Virus record (IMG/VR): IMGVR_UViG_3300025127_000036
Location: 1-59,428 of that record
Source: a virus
Strand: one strand, 5' to 3'
DNA: 59,428 nucleotides
The translations under genes were made by a program, and so were the position numbers. Positions within the stretch are counted from its first letter, which is position 1. Each line of letters starts with the position of its first letter. The notes beneath the pieces were generated by a model, which was not told where the DNA came from, made no database searches, and saw only the letters and a program-made list of their open reading frames with translations. This document shows positions 1-8,250 of this stretch, piece after piece.

Positions 1-1
1 A

Positions 2-76
2 CAAAATACGGACTATATTGAAATACAAGAATGGATAGCAAATGGTGGAAGTGTAATTGATAATTCACCAGAATAG
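2..76 (+). CDS. 3' fragment of a small fibre-cassette protein
   Basis: Only the last 24 codons are inside the window; the start lies to the left. The visible C-terminus contains the string YIEIQEWIANGG followed by VID, which matches the C-terminus of the complete 59-aa protein at 4014-4193 (YQEIQEWAKIEG, then IID). The two are therefore paralogues. Each one closes a run of fibre genes. Function is unknown; co-localisation suggests a small virion or fibre-associated protein. The truncation shows that the window begins inside a gene. Confidence 0.6.
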   Translation, partial: QNTDYIEIQEWIANGGSVIDNSPE

Positions 77-104
77 TATAATATAGAAAAAAGGAGGACA
101 AACT

Positions 105-455
105 ATGGCATCACTATCAAGCAAAGTTAAAACATATTTGGCTAATAACGGAGTTAACGATGTTGACTTTATGGTAGACGTTTTGCTTCAAGATGATTCG
201 AATGGAAAGGGCCCATACATCAAAAGTTGGAATGTATCAGGTGTAGCTCAACCGACATCGGAACAACTGGACGCTGTAGATTCTGCTGCTGATCTTGAAG
301 AAAGACAAAATGCAGTAAGAGCTACAAGACGAAACGCCTATGGGGATATCGGTAGCCAGCTCGACATGCAATACCACGATTCAGTGGACGGCACTTCTAC
401 ATGGAAGGACCACGTTGCAAAGGTCAAGACTGACAATCCAATCCCAACTGAATAA
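105..455 (+). CDS. Tail/fibre-associated protein with QLD...VK C-terminal motif
   Basis: A 116-aa protein starting at an ATG 7 nt after a strong AAGGAGG. The C-terminal half carries an arginine-rich helix followed by YGDIGSQLDMQYHD and then W-x2-H-x2-KVKTDNP. This pattern occurs in small tail proteins of cyanophages and marine phages and resembles XkdW-type proteins (family recollection, not a search). It lies between fibre genes and 14 nt before the next start, so it is probably made with them. It may be a fibre chaperone or a baseplate accessory; the exact role is unknown. Confidence 0.55.
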   Translation: MASLSSKVKTYLANNGVNDVDFMVDVLLQDDSNGKGPYIKSWNVSGVAQPTSEQLDAVDSAADLEERQNAVRATRRNAYGDIGSQLDMQYHDSVDGTSTWKDHVAKVKTDNPIPTE

Positions 456-469
456 GGAGGTAATACAAA

Positions 470-928
470 TTGGCTTACGTAGGAAAAGCTCCAAGCACGG
501 GGCGATACAGTATACTAGATGATATCAGTAGTTCATTTACTGGTTCAACCGCGGGTCCGTTTAACTTAACGGTCAACGGGACTGCTATATCTCCAGGTAA
601 CGAAGCTAATTGTATTATCTCTGTTTCAGGAGTTGTCCAAGAGCCGCAAAGCGCGTATATCATAACAGGATCACAAATTACTTTTACATCAAACCCTGCT
701 GCATCAGATACATTTTTTGGTGTAGTATTAGGTGATGTATTTGATATTGGAACTCCAACAGATTCAACAGTCACAGCAGCAAGTTTAGGTTCAACATTTT
801 TTGTAAAGAACAGTCAGACGTTTACAAGTATATCTATGGCAAGTACAACTAACGGAGCAGTTGTTGGTCCTGTTACAGTTTCAGGCACAGTGACTATACC
901 ATCAGGGAGTACATTCGTAATTTTATAA
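470..928 (+). CDS. Fibre/virion protein, MAYxGxAP family (copy 1)
   Basis: A 152-aa protein. The start is TTG at 470, placed 9 nt after the AAGGAGG at 454-460; no upstream ATG fits as well. The N-terminus (MAYVGKAPS) and the central VSGVVQEPQSAYIITG match the paralogue at 58802-59245 (MAYLGNAPK; VGNVRQDPHSAYTISG). This points to a beta-rich fibre or adhesin module. The Ser/Thr/Gly/Val-rich C-terminus ends in a VTVSGTVTIPSG-type triple-strand motif common at the end of phage fibre modules. The last base overlaps the next ATG. Confidence 0.65.
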   Translation: MAYVGKAPSTGRYSILDDISSSFTGSTAGPFNLTVNGTAISPGNEANCIISVSGVVQEPQSAYIITGSQITFTSNPAASDTFFGVVLGDVFDIGTPTDSTVTAASLGSTFFVKNSQTFTSISMASTTNGAVVGPVTVSGTVTIPSGSTFVIL

Positions 929-1458
929 TGAGTAAACTTGAGACAAATATAATTGATACAGTATCAGGAACAACTAATTTAACTATTGGTTCTACTAATA
1001 CATCTACAATAACTGTACCTAATGGTAAAATGACTGGACAAAATAATCCATCTTTTTATGCTTATAAAAATGCTGGTCAGACAATATCAAACAATACTAA
1101 TACAAAAGTAGTTTTTGATTTAGAATTATTTGATAATGGTTCATGCTATGATACTAGTAGTTCGCGTTTTACTCCTGGAATTGCGGGTAAATATTTATGT
1201 ACAGGTGTTGTCGCTATGACTAATCATCCGTCTAGTAAATATGTTGGACTTTATCCATACAAAAATGGTGTACAAATCTATAGTGAATTAGACGTAAATG
1301 GGACTGCTGGAGATTTTGATACAAGATGTATAGGTACTTTCGTGGTTGATTTAGATGCAGATGATTATCTAGAAATATTTTTAAGACACAATGGTGATGC
1401 TACTGAAGATACAAGAAGTGGTCATGAAGTAAGATTTATGGCACAGAGAATAGGATAA
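928..1458 (+). CDS. C1q/TNF-like tail adhesin (copy 1)
   Basis: A 176-aa protein. Residues 1-35 form a fibre-type linker (MSKLETNIIDTVSG, then TNLTIGS). Residues about 40-176 look like a C1q/TNF-like jelly roll: PSFYAYKNAGQTISNNTNTK, a FTPGIAGKYL strand, and a closing EVRFMAQRIG. Such trimeric domains form receptor-binding tips on phage fibres. The gene overlaps its upstream neighbour in a TAATG and is followed 2 nt later by another C1q-like gene. The truncated gene at 59245 is a clear paralogue. Ligand specificity cannot be inferred. Confidence 0.65.
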   Translation: MSKLETNIIDTVSGTTNLTIGSTNTSTITVPNGKMTGQNNPSFYAYKNAGQTISNNTNTKVVFDLELFDNGSCYDTSSSRFTPGIAGKYLCTGVVAMTNHPSSKYVGLYPYKNGVQIYSELDVNGTAGDFDTRCIGTFVVDLDADDYLEIFLRHNGDATEDTRSGHEVRFMAQRIG

Positions 1459-1460
1459 TA

Positions 1461-1997
1461 ATGGCAAACGGAATTTTAAAAGTCGGTGAAATAACAACTA
1501 GCTCTGGATCTGGTAACATTACTATTGGATCAGGTGTTACGTTAGTAAATAATACACCAGCCTTAAAAGTTACAAGAGCCTCTTCAAATCAAACAAGTAT
1601 CTCAAGCGCTACTGCTACAAAAATACAATTTAATTCTGAAGATTCTTTAACAACATCTGGTACTTGGGATTCAACTAATTATAGATGGACTCCAGGTGTA
1701 GCAGGAAAATATTTAATATCTTTAAATGTAGAAATAGTTTCTGCATCAGATACGGCAAAACAATGCATTGCGTACATATATAAAAATGGATCTAGTATTT
1801 GCTACGGTTATTTAAATATGAATGCTTTTGATTTAAGAAGCAGTGGTTCTCAAGCAATTGGTGCTGTTACAGTTGATACAGCAACAGCGACTGATTACTA
1901 TGAGGGATTTGTGTATATGCAAACTAACTCTGGAACTGTTAGTGTAAGAACACAAGCTGATAATACAAATTTAATAGGATATAAATTAGGAATATAG
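1461..1997 (+). CDS. C1q/TNF-like tail adhesin (copy 2)
   Basis: A 178-aa protein with an N-terminal fibre linker (MANGILKVGEITTSSGSGN) and a C1q-like jelly roll. Landmarks shared with the gene just upstream are TKIQFNSED, WTPGVAGKYLISLNVEI and IAYIYKNG. The C-terminus ends at a hydrophobic strand (LIGYKLGI). It starts 2 nt after the previous stop and ends 1 nt before the next ATG. It is probably an alternative or additional receptor-binding module of the same fibre complex. The domain call rests on motif resemblance only. Confidence 0.65.
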   Translation: MANGILKVGEITTSSGSGNITIGSGVTLVNNTPALKVTRASSNQTSISSATATKIQFNSEDSLTTSGTWDSTNYRWTPGVAGKYLISLNVEIVSASDTAKQCIAYIYKNGSSICYGYLNMNAFDLRSSGSQAIGAVTVDTATATDYYEGFVYMQTNSGTVSVRTQADNTNLIGYKLGI

Positions 1998-1998
1998 T

Positions 1999-2625
1999 AT
2001 GAGTAGTATTTTAAAAGTAAACACAATTCAAGACGGTGGTGGTAATAATTTAATTACTTCTGACGGAAGTGGTAATGTAACTTCAGTTGGTTTTAATAAT
2101 GCAGGTACAAATGTTTTATTAAATTCTCAAACTGTATCAACAGCAGTTGCAACAGTAGCTTTTGATAATACATATTTTACTGATAATTATGAATATTATA
2201 AAATTTTATTTTATAAGGTTTTACCAAGCGCAACTAATTCAAGTTTTCAATTAGAATATTCTATCGACAATGGTTCAAACTTTTTATCAAGTGCTGTTAA
2301 CACTATGAGAAGATTTTCTAGATTAGATTCTGATTCTACAGGAACAGAAATAGGTGCAGGAACAAGTTTCACCAGATTTGCTACAAATATTTCAAACACG
2401 GCAAGCAAAGGTGTTCAAGGAGAAATTATTTTTTTTAATTTAAGACAGACTTGGACAAAATGGGTAAATGCTCATTGCATAGGGCAAGAAAATGCACAAA
2501 TGTATCAATGGAGAGTAGGGTCATTTATAAATAGCACAGACAAAATTAATTACATGAGATTTTTTTTCAGCAGTGGTGCAAATTTTACAAATGGTAGATT
2601 TGATTTGTATGGAGTGAAATCATAA
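1999..2625 (+). CDS. Tail fibre protein with ILKVNTIQD linker
   Basis: A 208-aa protein. The N-terminus (SSILKVNTIQDGGGNNLI, then TSDGSGNVTS) is the attachment-type linker seen at the front of many marine phage and cyanophage fibre proteins. The rest is a Ser/Thr/Asn-rich beta domain ending in GRFDLYGVKS, a common fibre C-terminus. It lies between two C1q-like adhesins and a probable tail-assembly chaperone, with a TAATG overlap to the latter. It is probably a receptor-binding fibre segment; no enzymatic motif was seen. Confidence 0.6.
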   Translation: MSSILKVNTIQDGGGNNLITSDGSGNVTSVGFNNAGTNVLLNSQTVSTAVATVAFDNTYFTDNYEYYKILFYKVLPSATNSSFQLEYSIDNGSNFLSSAVNTMRRFSRLDSDSTGTEIGAGTSFTRFATNISNTASKGVQGEIIFFNLRQTWTKWVNAHCIGQENAQMYQWRVGSFINSTDKINYMRFFFSSGANFTNGRFDLYGVKS

Positions 2626-2900
2626 TGAAGAAAATGGTTAATGGTATAGTTATGGATATGACAGCAGAGGAAACATCTGTTTTTAATTCAAGAATTCAAA
2701 CATCTTTTGAAGAAGCCATGCAAGATTTGAGGAATAAAAGAAATAATCTTTTAGCAGAAACTGATTGGTATTCTAATTCAGATGTAACAATGAGTGATGA
2801 TATGAAAATATATAGACAACAATTAAGAGATTTAACACAAGGATTAACAACAGCAGAAGAAGTTGAGGCAGTTGTTTTTCCCACAAAACCTGGAGCATAG
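2625..2900 (+). CDS. Phage tail assembly chaperone-like protein
   Basis: A 91-aa protein. Residues about 40-78 contain RNNLLAETDWYSNSD, then MKIYRQQLRDLTQG. This is the diagnostic R-x2-LL-x2-(T)DW and YRQxLRDL pattern of the phage tail assembly chaperone family (APC type). Such proteins usually sit next to the fibre whose folding they assist. Here the gene lies between the fibre genes at 1999 and 2901, with a 1-nt overlap upstream and immediate adjacency downstream. The partner fibre cannot be decided from sequence. Confidence 0.7.
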   Translation: MKKMVNGIVMDMTAEETSVFNSRIQTSFEEAMQDLRNKRNNLLAETDWYSNSDVTMSDDMKIYRQQLRDLTQGLTTAEEVEAVVFPTKPGA

Positions 2901-4013
2901 ATGGCAATAACTAGAATAGGTAACCCAGCAATCGCAGATGTCAGAGGCGTTAATTTTAGGAATATAATAATTAATGGTGACATGAGTGTATCTCAACGTG
3001 GAACTTCTTTTGCTGGTGCAAATGATGATGACTATACTTTAGATAGATTTAGATATGATATAAGTGGAACAGACGTTTATCAATTTACAATTTCACAAGA
3101 TACAGATGTGCCAACTGGTCAAGGTTTTGCAAAATCTATGAAGTTTGATTGCACAACTGCTGATGCATCTTTAGATGCAGATAACTTTGCTATAATTCAT
3201 ACAAGACTTGAAGGACAAAATTTACAGTATTTAAAAAAAGGAACATCCTCTGCTGAAAGCACAACTTTATCTTTTTGGGTAAAATCAAATAAGACTGGAA
3301 CATATATTGCTGAACTTCAAGATAGTGATAACAATAGAGTAATTTGTAAGTCTTATACAATTTCATCTTCGGATACTTGGGAAAAGAAAACTATAACTTT
3401 TGTTGGAGACACCACTGGTGCTTTTGATAATGATAATGCCGCTAGTTTAAGAGTTAATTTTTGGTTGTTAGCAGGAACACAATTTACTTCTGGTACTTTA
3501 GCAACATCATGGGAAAGTAGAACCAATGCAAACAGAGCAGTAGGTCAAGTTAATCTTGGAGACAATACATCCAATGAATGGTACATAACTGGAATCCAGC
3601 TTGAGGCAGGCTCACAAGCCAGCGACTTTGAGTTCTTGCCAATTGATGTAAACTTAGAAAGATGTAAAAGATATTTTCAAACAAAAGGAACATCTTTATC
3701 ACCTAATGCATTTACCAATAACCAAACAGTTGCTATGGGTTTAGCAAGAACAGTCAGTCAGGCTCAATGTTACATGGAACTTAATCCTATAATGAGAAGT
3801 GAGCCTACAGTTAGCGGCATAGGAACTTTGTCAAATTTAAAATGTCATACTGCTACAGGCGGTAATGTAAACACATCAAGTATAGGTTCAGATGGAACAC
3901 CTAATAGACAGCAAGTAACATATCTTGCAAACAATCTAACATCAGGTCTTAATAACAATGAACCAATAAGACTTTATGGTGGCTATACAATAACATTTGA
4001 TGCGGAGTTATAA
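2901..4013 (+). CDS. Large tail fibre/adhesin with NIIINGDM head
   Basis: A 370-aa protein. The N-terminal IGNPAIADVRGVNFRN, then NIIINGDMSVSQRGTS, followed by DRFRYD and a long beta-sandwich stretch (TTLSFWVKSNKTGTY; TWEKKTITFVGDTTG), is characteristic of a marine phage fibre family with a carbohydrate-binding-like fold. The middle ends at GIQLEAGSQASDFE and LERCKRYFQ. It starts directly after the chaperone-like gene and is followed without a gap by a 59-aa gene. Probable role: receptor recognition. Confidence 0.65.
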   Translation: MAITRIGNPAIADVRGVNFRNIIINGDMSVSQRGTSFAGANDDDYTLDRFRYDISGTDVYQFTISQDTDVPTGQGFAKSMKFDCTTADASLDADNFAIIHTRLEGQNLQYLKKGTSSAESTTLSFWVKSNKTGTYIAELQDSDNNRVICKSYTISSSDTWEKKTITFVGDTTGAFDNDNAASLRVNFWLLAGTQFTSGTLATSWESRTNANRAVGQVNLGDNTSNEWYITGIQLEAGSQASDFEFLPIDVNLERCKRYFQTKGTSLSPNAFTNNQTVAMGLARTVSQAQCYMELNPIMRSEPTVSGIGTLSNLKCHTATGGNVNTSSIGSDGTPNRQQVTYLANNLTSGLNNNEPIRLYGGYTITFDAEL

Positions 4014-4193
4014 ATGATAGTTTCAGTTATAAAAGAATATGGAATAACAGATAATACAGATTTTAACTATAGAGTAGAATATTCTGATGGAACAGAGCAT
4101 ATAGTTCCACATTCAGAAGCAAACAGACACTACCAAGAAATACAAGAATGGGCCAAGATAGAAGGCAATAACATTATCGATCCAGGAGCGTAA
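4014..4193 (+). CDS. Small 59-aa fibre-cassette protein (IQEW motif)
   Basis: A 59-aa protein whose ATG follows the upstream stop directly. It has a beta-hairpin-like N-terminus (MIVSVIKEYG), then YRVEYSDGTEHIVP and a C-terminal helix with YQEIQEWAKIEG. The C-terminus is paralogous to the gene fragment at 2-76. I recognise the IQEW-x2-G-N-x-I ending from small fibre-adjacent proteins of marine phages, without a known role. It separates two fibre blocks. Confidence 0.6.
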   Translation: MIVSVIKEYGITDNTDFNYRVEYSDGTEHIVPHSEANRHYQEIQEWAKIEGNNIIDPGA

Positions 4194-4195
4194 CC

Positions 4196-4906
4196 ATGGC
4201 TTTTGGACATAGTTCATTTTCAGGCGCAGCCTTTTCATCAACTGGAAGTACACCAGGAACAGTTGTTGTTACAGGTATATCTCTTACAGCTTCTTTAGGT
4301 AATACAACAACACAAGCAAATGCAAATGTATTTCCAACATCAAACTTAATTACCTCAGCTATAGGAAGTGTAAGTGTTGCTTTAAACACACCTGTTAATG
4401 TATCAGGTTCCCAACTTACAACTAATATTGGTAACTCAATCATATCTGGTAATGCAAACGCAAATGCAACAGGTTCATTGCTAAGTCTTTCAATTGGAAG
4501 TGTTACAACGATCGGTAATGCGAACGTCACTGTTACAGGAAATCAATTAACATTATCTTTAGGTAACACAACACAGCAAGCAAATGCAAACGTAAATGTT
4601 ATTGGACAACAGTTATCGCTAAATATTGGTAATGCATCAGTTGACCTTAATACTCCAGTCAATGTAACTGGTAGTGCTTTAAACACTAATATTGGTAGTG
4701 TAAGTGTACAAGCTAATGCAAATGTAAGTCTGACAGGTATACAGCTAACTACAAGCATTAATTCACCGTTAATTATAGCTTGGGCTGAAGTAGATCCTGG
4801 AGTCACTAATACGTGGACAGCTGTTGATCCAAGTGTAACAAATACTTGGAATGTAGTAGATCCAGACGTTACAAACACTTGGACTGAGGTTGATATAGCA
4901 GCTTAG
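4196..4906 (+). CDS. Repeat-rich fibre protein (QANANV and VTNTW repeats)
   Basis: A 236-aa protein built almost entirely of short repeats. Residues about 25-195 hold roughly eight imperfect units of about 22 residues (variants of TGxQLTxSIGN, then xxQANANVxV), suggesting a beta-solenoid or beta-prism shaft. The C-terminus has three units of about 11 residues of the form (T/N)xVDPxVTNTW. Similar repeats end in Trp in cyanophage structural proteins. It is probably a shaft or decoration fibre. Repeat number is likely to vary between relatives. No enzymatic residues seen. Confidence 0.6.
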   Translation: MAFGHSSFSGAAFSSTGSTPGTVVVTGISLTASLGNTTTQANANVFPTSNLITSAIGSVSVALNTPVNVSGSQLTTNIGNSIISGNANANATGSLLSLSIGSVTTIGNANVTVTGNQLTLSLGNTTQQANANVNVIGQQLSLNIGNASVDLNTPVNVTGSALNTNIGSVSVQANANVSLTGIQLTTSINSPLIIAWAEVDPGVTNTWTAVDPSVTNTWNVVDPDVTNTWTEVDIAA

Positions 4907-4923
4907 GGGAGTTATAATACGGT

Positions 4924-5622
4924 ATGCCTTCAACATTTTCTACAGATTTGAAACTAGAGCTCATGGCAACCGGTGAAAACGCTGGTACTTGGGGAACTAA
5001 AACAAATACAAACCTTAATCTAGTTCAACAATCTATAGCAGGTTTTCAAGAAATAGATGTAGCGTCAAATGACGTTACACTGGCAATGACAAACGGTAGT
5101 ATATCTAATGCAAGAAATATGGTTCTTAAATTTACAGGAACTCTTGCTGCCAATAGAACTGTAAATTTTCCAGCAAGTATAGAAAAATATTTTTCTGTGA
5201 TTGATGGCACAGATCACGCAGGAAATTCTCTTACATTTAAAGTAACGAGTCAAACAGGTTTTAAATTATGTGAGGGTCATTCTTATATTTGTCACTCAAA
5301 CGGAACAGACATTATAAAAAACCATGAAGAAAAAGTTTGGAGAACTATCAATGCGGCAGAGACAGTACAGGCAGGGGCACAGTTATTTGTAGATACTTCT
5401 TCTTCTGCTGTTACAGTAACGCTACCTGCTTCACCATCAGTAGGTGATGAGGTAACTTTTTTAGATTCAAAATATAATTTTGACAGTAACAATTTAACTG
5501 TGGCAAGAAATTCAAGTAAATTATTAAATGCAACATCTGATTTAACGGTAGCAGTTGAAGGAGCAGCTTTTACATTAGTTTATGCTGATGCTACTATTGG
5601 TTGGACTTATAAGGATAAATAA
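4924..5622 (+). CDS. Tail fibre-like protein (GTWGTKTNTNL family)
   Basis: A 232-aa protein. The N-terminus LELMATGENAGTWGTKTNTN, then LNLVQQSIAG is the signature of a fibre family common in cyanophages and other marine phages. The rest is beta-rich with VTVTLPASPSVGDEVTFLD in the middle, a region seen repeatedly in fibre modules. The ATG is preceded by GGGGAG at a longer-than-usual spacing. The stop overlaps the collar-domain gene (TAATG). Likely virion fibre or hub accessory. Confidence 0.6.
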   Translation: MPSTFSTDLKLELMATGENAGTWGTKTNTNLNLVQQSIAGFQEIDVASNDVTLAMTNGSISNARNMVLKFTGTLAANRTVNFPASIEKYFSVIDGTDHAGNSLTFKVTSQTGFKLCEGHSYICHSNGTDIIKNHEEKVWRTINAAETVQAGAQLFVDTSSSAVTVTLPASPSVGDEVTFLDSKYNFDSNNLTVARNSSKLLNATSDLTVAVEGAAFTLVYADATIGWTYKDK

Positions 5623-6167
5623 TGTCAGGATATTCAGAAACAAAATATTCAGCATCGGGTGTAAAAACAGGGACTATTGTACCACATGGAAGTACAACTG
5701 TACCTACTGGATTTTTATATTGTGATGGGTCTGCTGTATCACGAACTACTTATGCTAATTTATTTTCTGTAATCTCAACAACTTATGGTACAGGTGATGG
5801 AGCTTCAACATTTAATTTACCTGATCTACAAAACAATGTTCCTCTTGGAAGATCTGGCACTAAAGCATTAGGATCAACTGGTGGTGCAGAATCGCAAACA
5901 CCTTCTGGAACTGTTGCGAACCACACTTTAACAGTTTCACAAATACCTTCACATACTCATACGCACCCAGGTCATCAACAAGAACAAGGTATTAGACACA
6001 GAGATGGCACTGATAGAATTCCTCAAAGAGGTGATCAAGGAAGCGCTAGTGGAACTTTTACTTTTGGTAGCACTGGTGGTGGTGGAGCGCACAACCATGG
6101 TTGGACTGGTTCGAGCATGTCAATTTTACAACCTTATCTTGCTTTAAATTATATTATAAAAACTTAG
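5622..6167 (+). CDS. Phage tail collar-domain protein
   Basis: A 181-aa protein. Residues about 15-75 match the phage tail collar domain: a GTIVPHGS/P-x-GFLYCDGSAVSR head, YANLFSVISTTYGTGDG and STFNLPDLQNNVPLGR. The C-terminal part has the His-rich metal-binding signature of T4 gp12-type short fibres (IPSHTHTHPGH; GGGGAHNHG) and the usual QPYLALNYIIKT ending. It is likely a trimeric short tail fibre or fibre tip with metal-coordinating histidines. It overlaps its upstream neighbour by 1 nt. Confidence 0.85.
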   Translation: MSGYSETKYSASGVKTGTIVPHGSTTVPTGFLYCDGSAVSRTTYANLFSVISTTYGTGDGASTFNLPDLQNNVPLGRSGTKALGSTGGAESQTPSGTVANHTLTVSQIPSHTHTHPGHQQEQGIRHRDGTDRIPQRGDQGSASGTFTFGSTGGGGAHNHGWTGSSMSILQPYLALNYIIKT

Positions 6168-6175
6168 GAGATTTT

Positions 6176-8086
6176 ATGCCTTTAACTAGCGTTTCTATAA
6201 GAGCAGGCATTAATAAAACCGACACACCTGCAGGTGCAGAGGGTCAATGGATTGATAGTGATTTTGTAAGATTTAGATATGGACAACCTGAAAAGATTGG
6301 TGGCTTTGAGGCTATAGGTCAAAAAACAATATCTGGCCCTGCAAGAGCTCAGCACACTTGGAATGATTTAGAAGGTAGAAAGTATGCTGCACTAGGGACA
6401 TCTAAAGCTTTATATGTTTATTATGAGGATGCGTTTTATGATATTACTCCTCTTGATACAGCTATATCTGGTGCAACATTTACAACAACAAATACATCAA
6501 CTACAGTTACAGTAAACAAAACATCACATAATTTAGAATTAGGGGAGTATATAACATTCACATCAGTTACACCTCCAACTGGAGCAGGATTTGTAGCTAC
6601 TGATTTTGAAAATAATACATTTGAAGTTTTAAATGTGGCAGCTAATACTTTTGATATAACAATGCCTTCCGCAGCATCTGGGTCAACTTCTGCAACAGGT
6701 AGTGGAGTAATAAACCCATATGTTGAGATTGGTCCTACGATACAAACCTATGGTTATGGTTGGGGCACAAGCACATGGGGAACTGTGGCATGGGGTATAG
6801 GAAGTACATCAACACAAGTTATACTTGATCCTGGTTCATGGTCATTAGATAATTTTGGTCAACAACTTATTGCCACAATTAAAGATGGTAAAACTTGGGT
6901 GTGGGATGCAGGTCTATCAAATCCACTTGAAAGAAGAGCTGTCGTTATGTCAGGTGCGCCAACTGCATCAAGACTAACAATAACTTCTGATAGAGATAGG
7001 CACGTAGTACACTTTGGTACTGAGACTACAATAGGTGATGGAACAACTCAGGATCCTATGTTTATTAGATTTAGTGACCAAGAAGACTACACGACATATG
7101 TTCCAACTTCTACAAATACGGCAGGAACATTTAGACTGGACACCGGAAACAAAATAGTAGCAGCCGTATCTGGTAAAGATTACAATTTAATTTTAACTGA
7201 TCAAGCAGCATACGTAATGCAGTTTGTTGGACCACCTTTTACTTTTTCTATAAGACAAGTTGGTTCTAACTGTGGATGTATTGGTCATCACGCAGCAGTT
7301 TATGCAGATGGTCAAGTCTTTTGGATGGGAAAAGGTGGGGGATTTTTTAAATTTGATGGTACAGTAAAACTTTTACCTTCGCTTATTGAAGATTTTGTAT
7401 TTACAACTACAGGCACTAATGTTGGTGTAAATTATGCATCTAATGAAATTATATATGCATCTCATAATTCTTTATTCAATGAAATTGTATGGTTTTATCC
7501 TGCTGGGACTCCAGTCAGTAATCCATCTTTACAGAATAATAGATCAGCAACATATAACTATATAGAAAATACTTGGACTACAATGACTTTATCAAGAAGC
7601 ACATATGCAGATGCATCTACATACGCAGTGCCATACGCAACAGAGTACGACCCGACTGCTGTGCCAACTGCATCAAATTTATTTGGTGCTACAAATACTT
7701 TTGGAGCTACCACTTATTATGCACATGAAGTTGGTGTTAATAAAGTTGATCTCAATTCACAAGTTACAGCGATACCCGCTTTTGTTACCTCTGGAGATTT
7801 TGATTTACCAACAGAGGGTGACGGTCAATTTTTGTTACGAGTGAGTAGGTTTTTACCAGATTTTAAAAACTTACAAGGTACCGCTAAAGTAACTTTGAAC
7901 ACAAAAGATTTTCCAATATCAGGTAATACAACCACAGCTCAATTTGATGTAACTACTAGCACAAGTAAAATTGATACTAGAGTTCGTGGAAGATTAGCTA
8001 ACCTTAAAATAGAAAATACTTCTACAAATGAAACTTGGAGGTTTGGAACATTTAGGGCAGACGTTAATATTGATGGTAGAAGATAA
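6176..8086 (+). CDS. Tail hub protein, possibly P22 gp10-like
   Basis: A 636-aa protein. I chose the ATG at 6176 because TAGGAG lies just upstream; the longer in-frame extension runs into the collar gene. N-terminal WIDSDFVRFRYGQPEKIGGF followed by RAQHTWNDLEGRKYAALGTS, and many repeated small beta units (VVHFGT; LILTDQAAYVMQ; VFWMGKGGGFFKFDG), suggest a beta-propeller-like hub. That is how I think of P22 gp10-type packaged-DNA stabilisation proteins in podoviruses. It ends in TAATG with the next gene. The structural role is fairly secure; the gp10 equivalence is inference. Confidence 0.6.
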   Translation: MPLTSVSIRAGINKTDTPAGAEGQWIDSDFVRFRYGQPEKIGGFEAIGQKTISGPARAQHTWNDLEGRKYAALGTSKALYVYYEDAFYDITPLDTAISGATFTTTNTSTTVTVNKTSHNLELGEYITFTSVTPPTGAGFVATDFENNTFEVLNVAANTFDITMPSAASGSTSATGSGVINPYVEIGPTIQTYGYGWGTSTWGTVAWGIGSTSTQVILDPGSWSLDNFGQQLIATIKDGKTWVWDAGLSNPLERRAVVMSGAPTASRLTITSDRDRHVVHFGTETTIGDGTTQDPMFIRFSDQEDYTTYVPTSTNTAGTFRLDTGNKIVAAVSGKDYNLILTDQAAYVMQFVGPPFTFSIRQVGSNCGCIGHHAAVYADGQVFWMGKGGGFFKFDGTVKLLPSLIEDFVFTTTGTNVGVNYASNEIIYASHNSLFNEIVWFYPAGTPVSNPSLQNNRSATYNYIENTWTTMTLSRSTYADASTYAVPYATEYDPTAVPTASNLFGATNTFGATTYYAHEVGVNKVDLNSQVTAIPAFVTSGDFDLPTEGDGQFLLRVSRFLPDFKNLQGTAKVTLNTKDFPISGNTTTAQFDVTTSTSKIDTRVRGRLANLKIENTSTNETWRFGTFRADVNIDGRR

Positions 8087-8250
8087 TGGCTAAAATAAAT
8101 GTATATATACCTGAACCTCAACCAGAATATTCTGCTGAAAATTTTAGGCAGATAAACCAAGCGATAGAAACTGTAGAAAATCAACTTAACACTTCGTACC
8201 AACAAGACTTGAAAAATGAACAGGATGCGTTTAATTACTTTTTATCATGA
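8086..8250 (+). CDS. Small 54-aa hypothetical structural-cluster protein
   Basis: Begins MAKINVYIPEPQPEYSAENF and continues into a helix RQINQAIETVENQLN. The ATG shares its A with the upstream stop, and the TGA stop overlaps the next ATG (ATGA at 8247-8250). Such tight coupling on both sides supports a real gene. A Pro-rich segment followed by an amphipathic helix is typical of small tail accessory proteins. Function unknown. Confidence 0.6.
   Translation: MAKINVYIPEPQPEYSAENFRQINQAIETVENQLNTSYQQDLKNEQDAFNYFLS

Noticed and set aside
5065-5492. Long minus-strand frames within the fibre genes
   Set aside because: They are antisense shadows of well-supported + strand genes, without ribosome sites or recognisable protein features.
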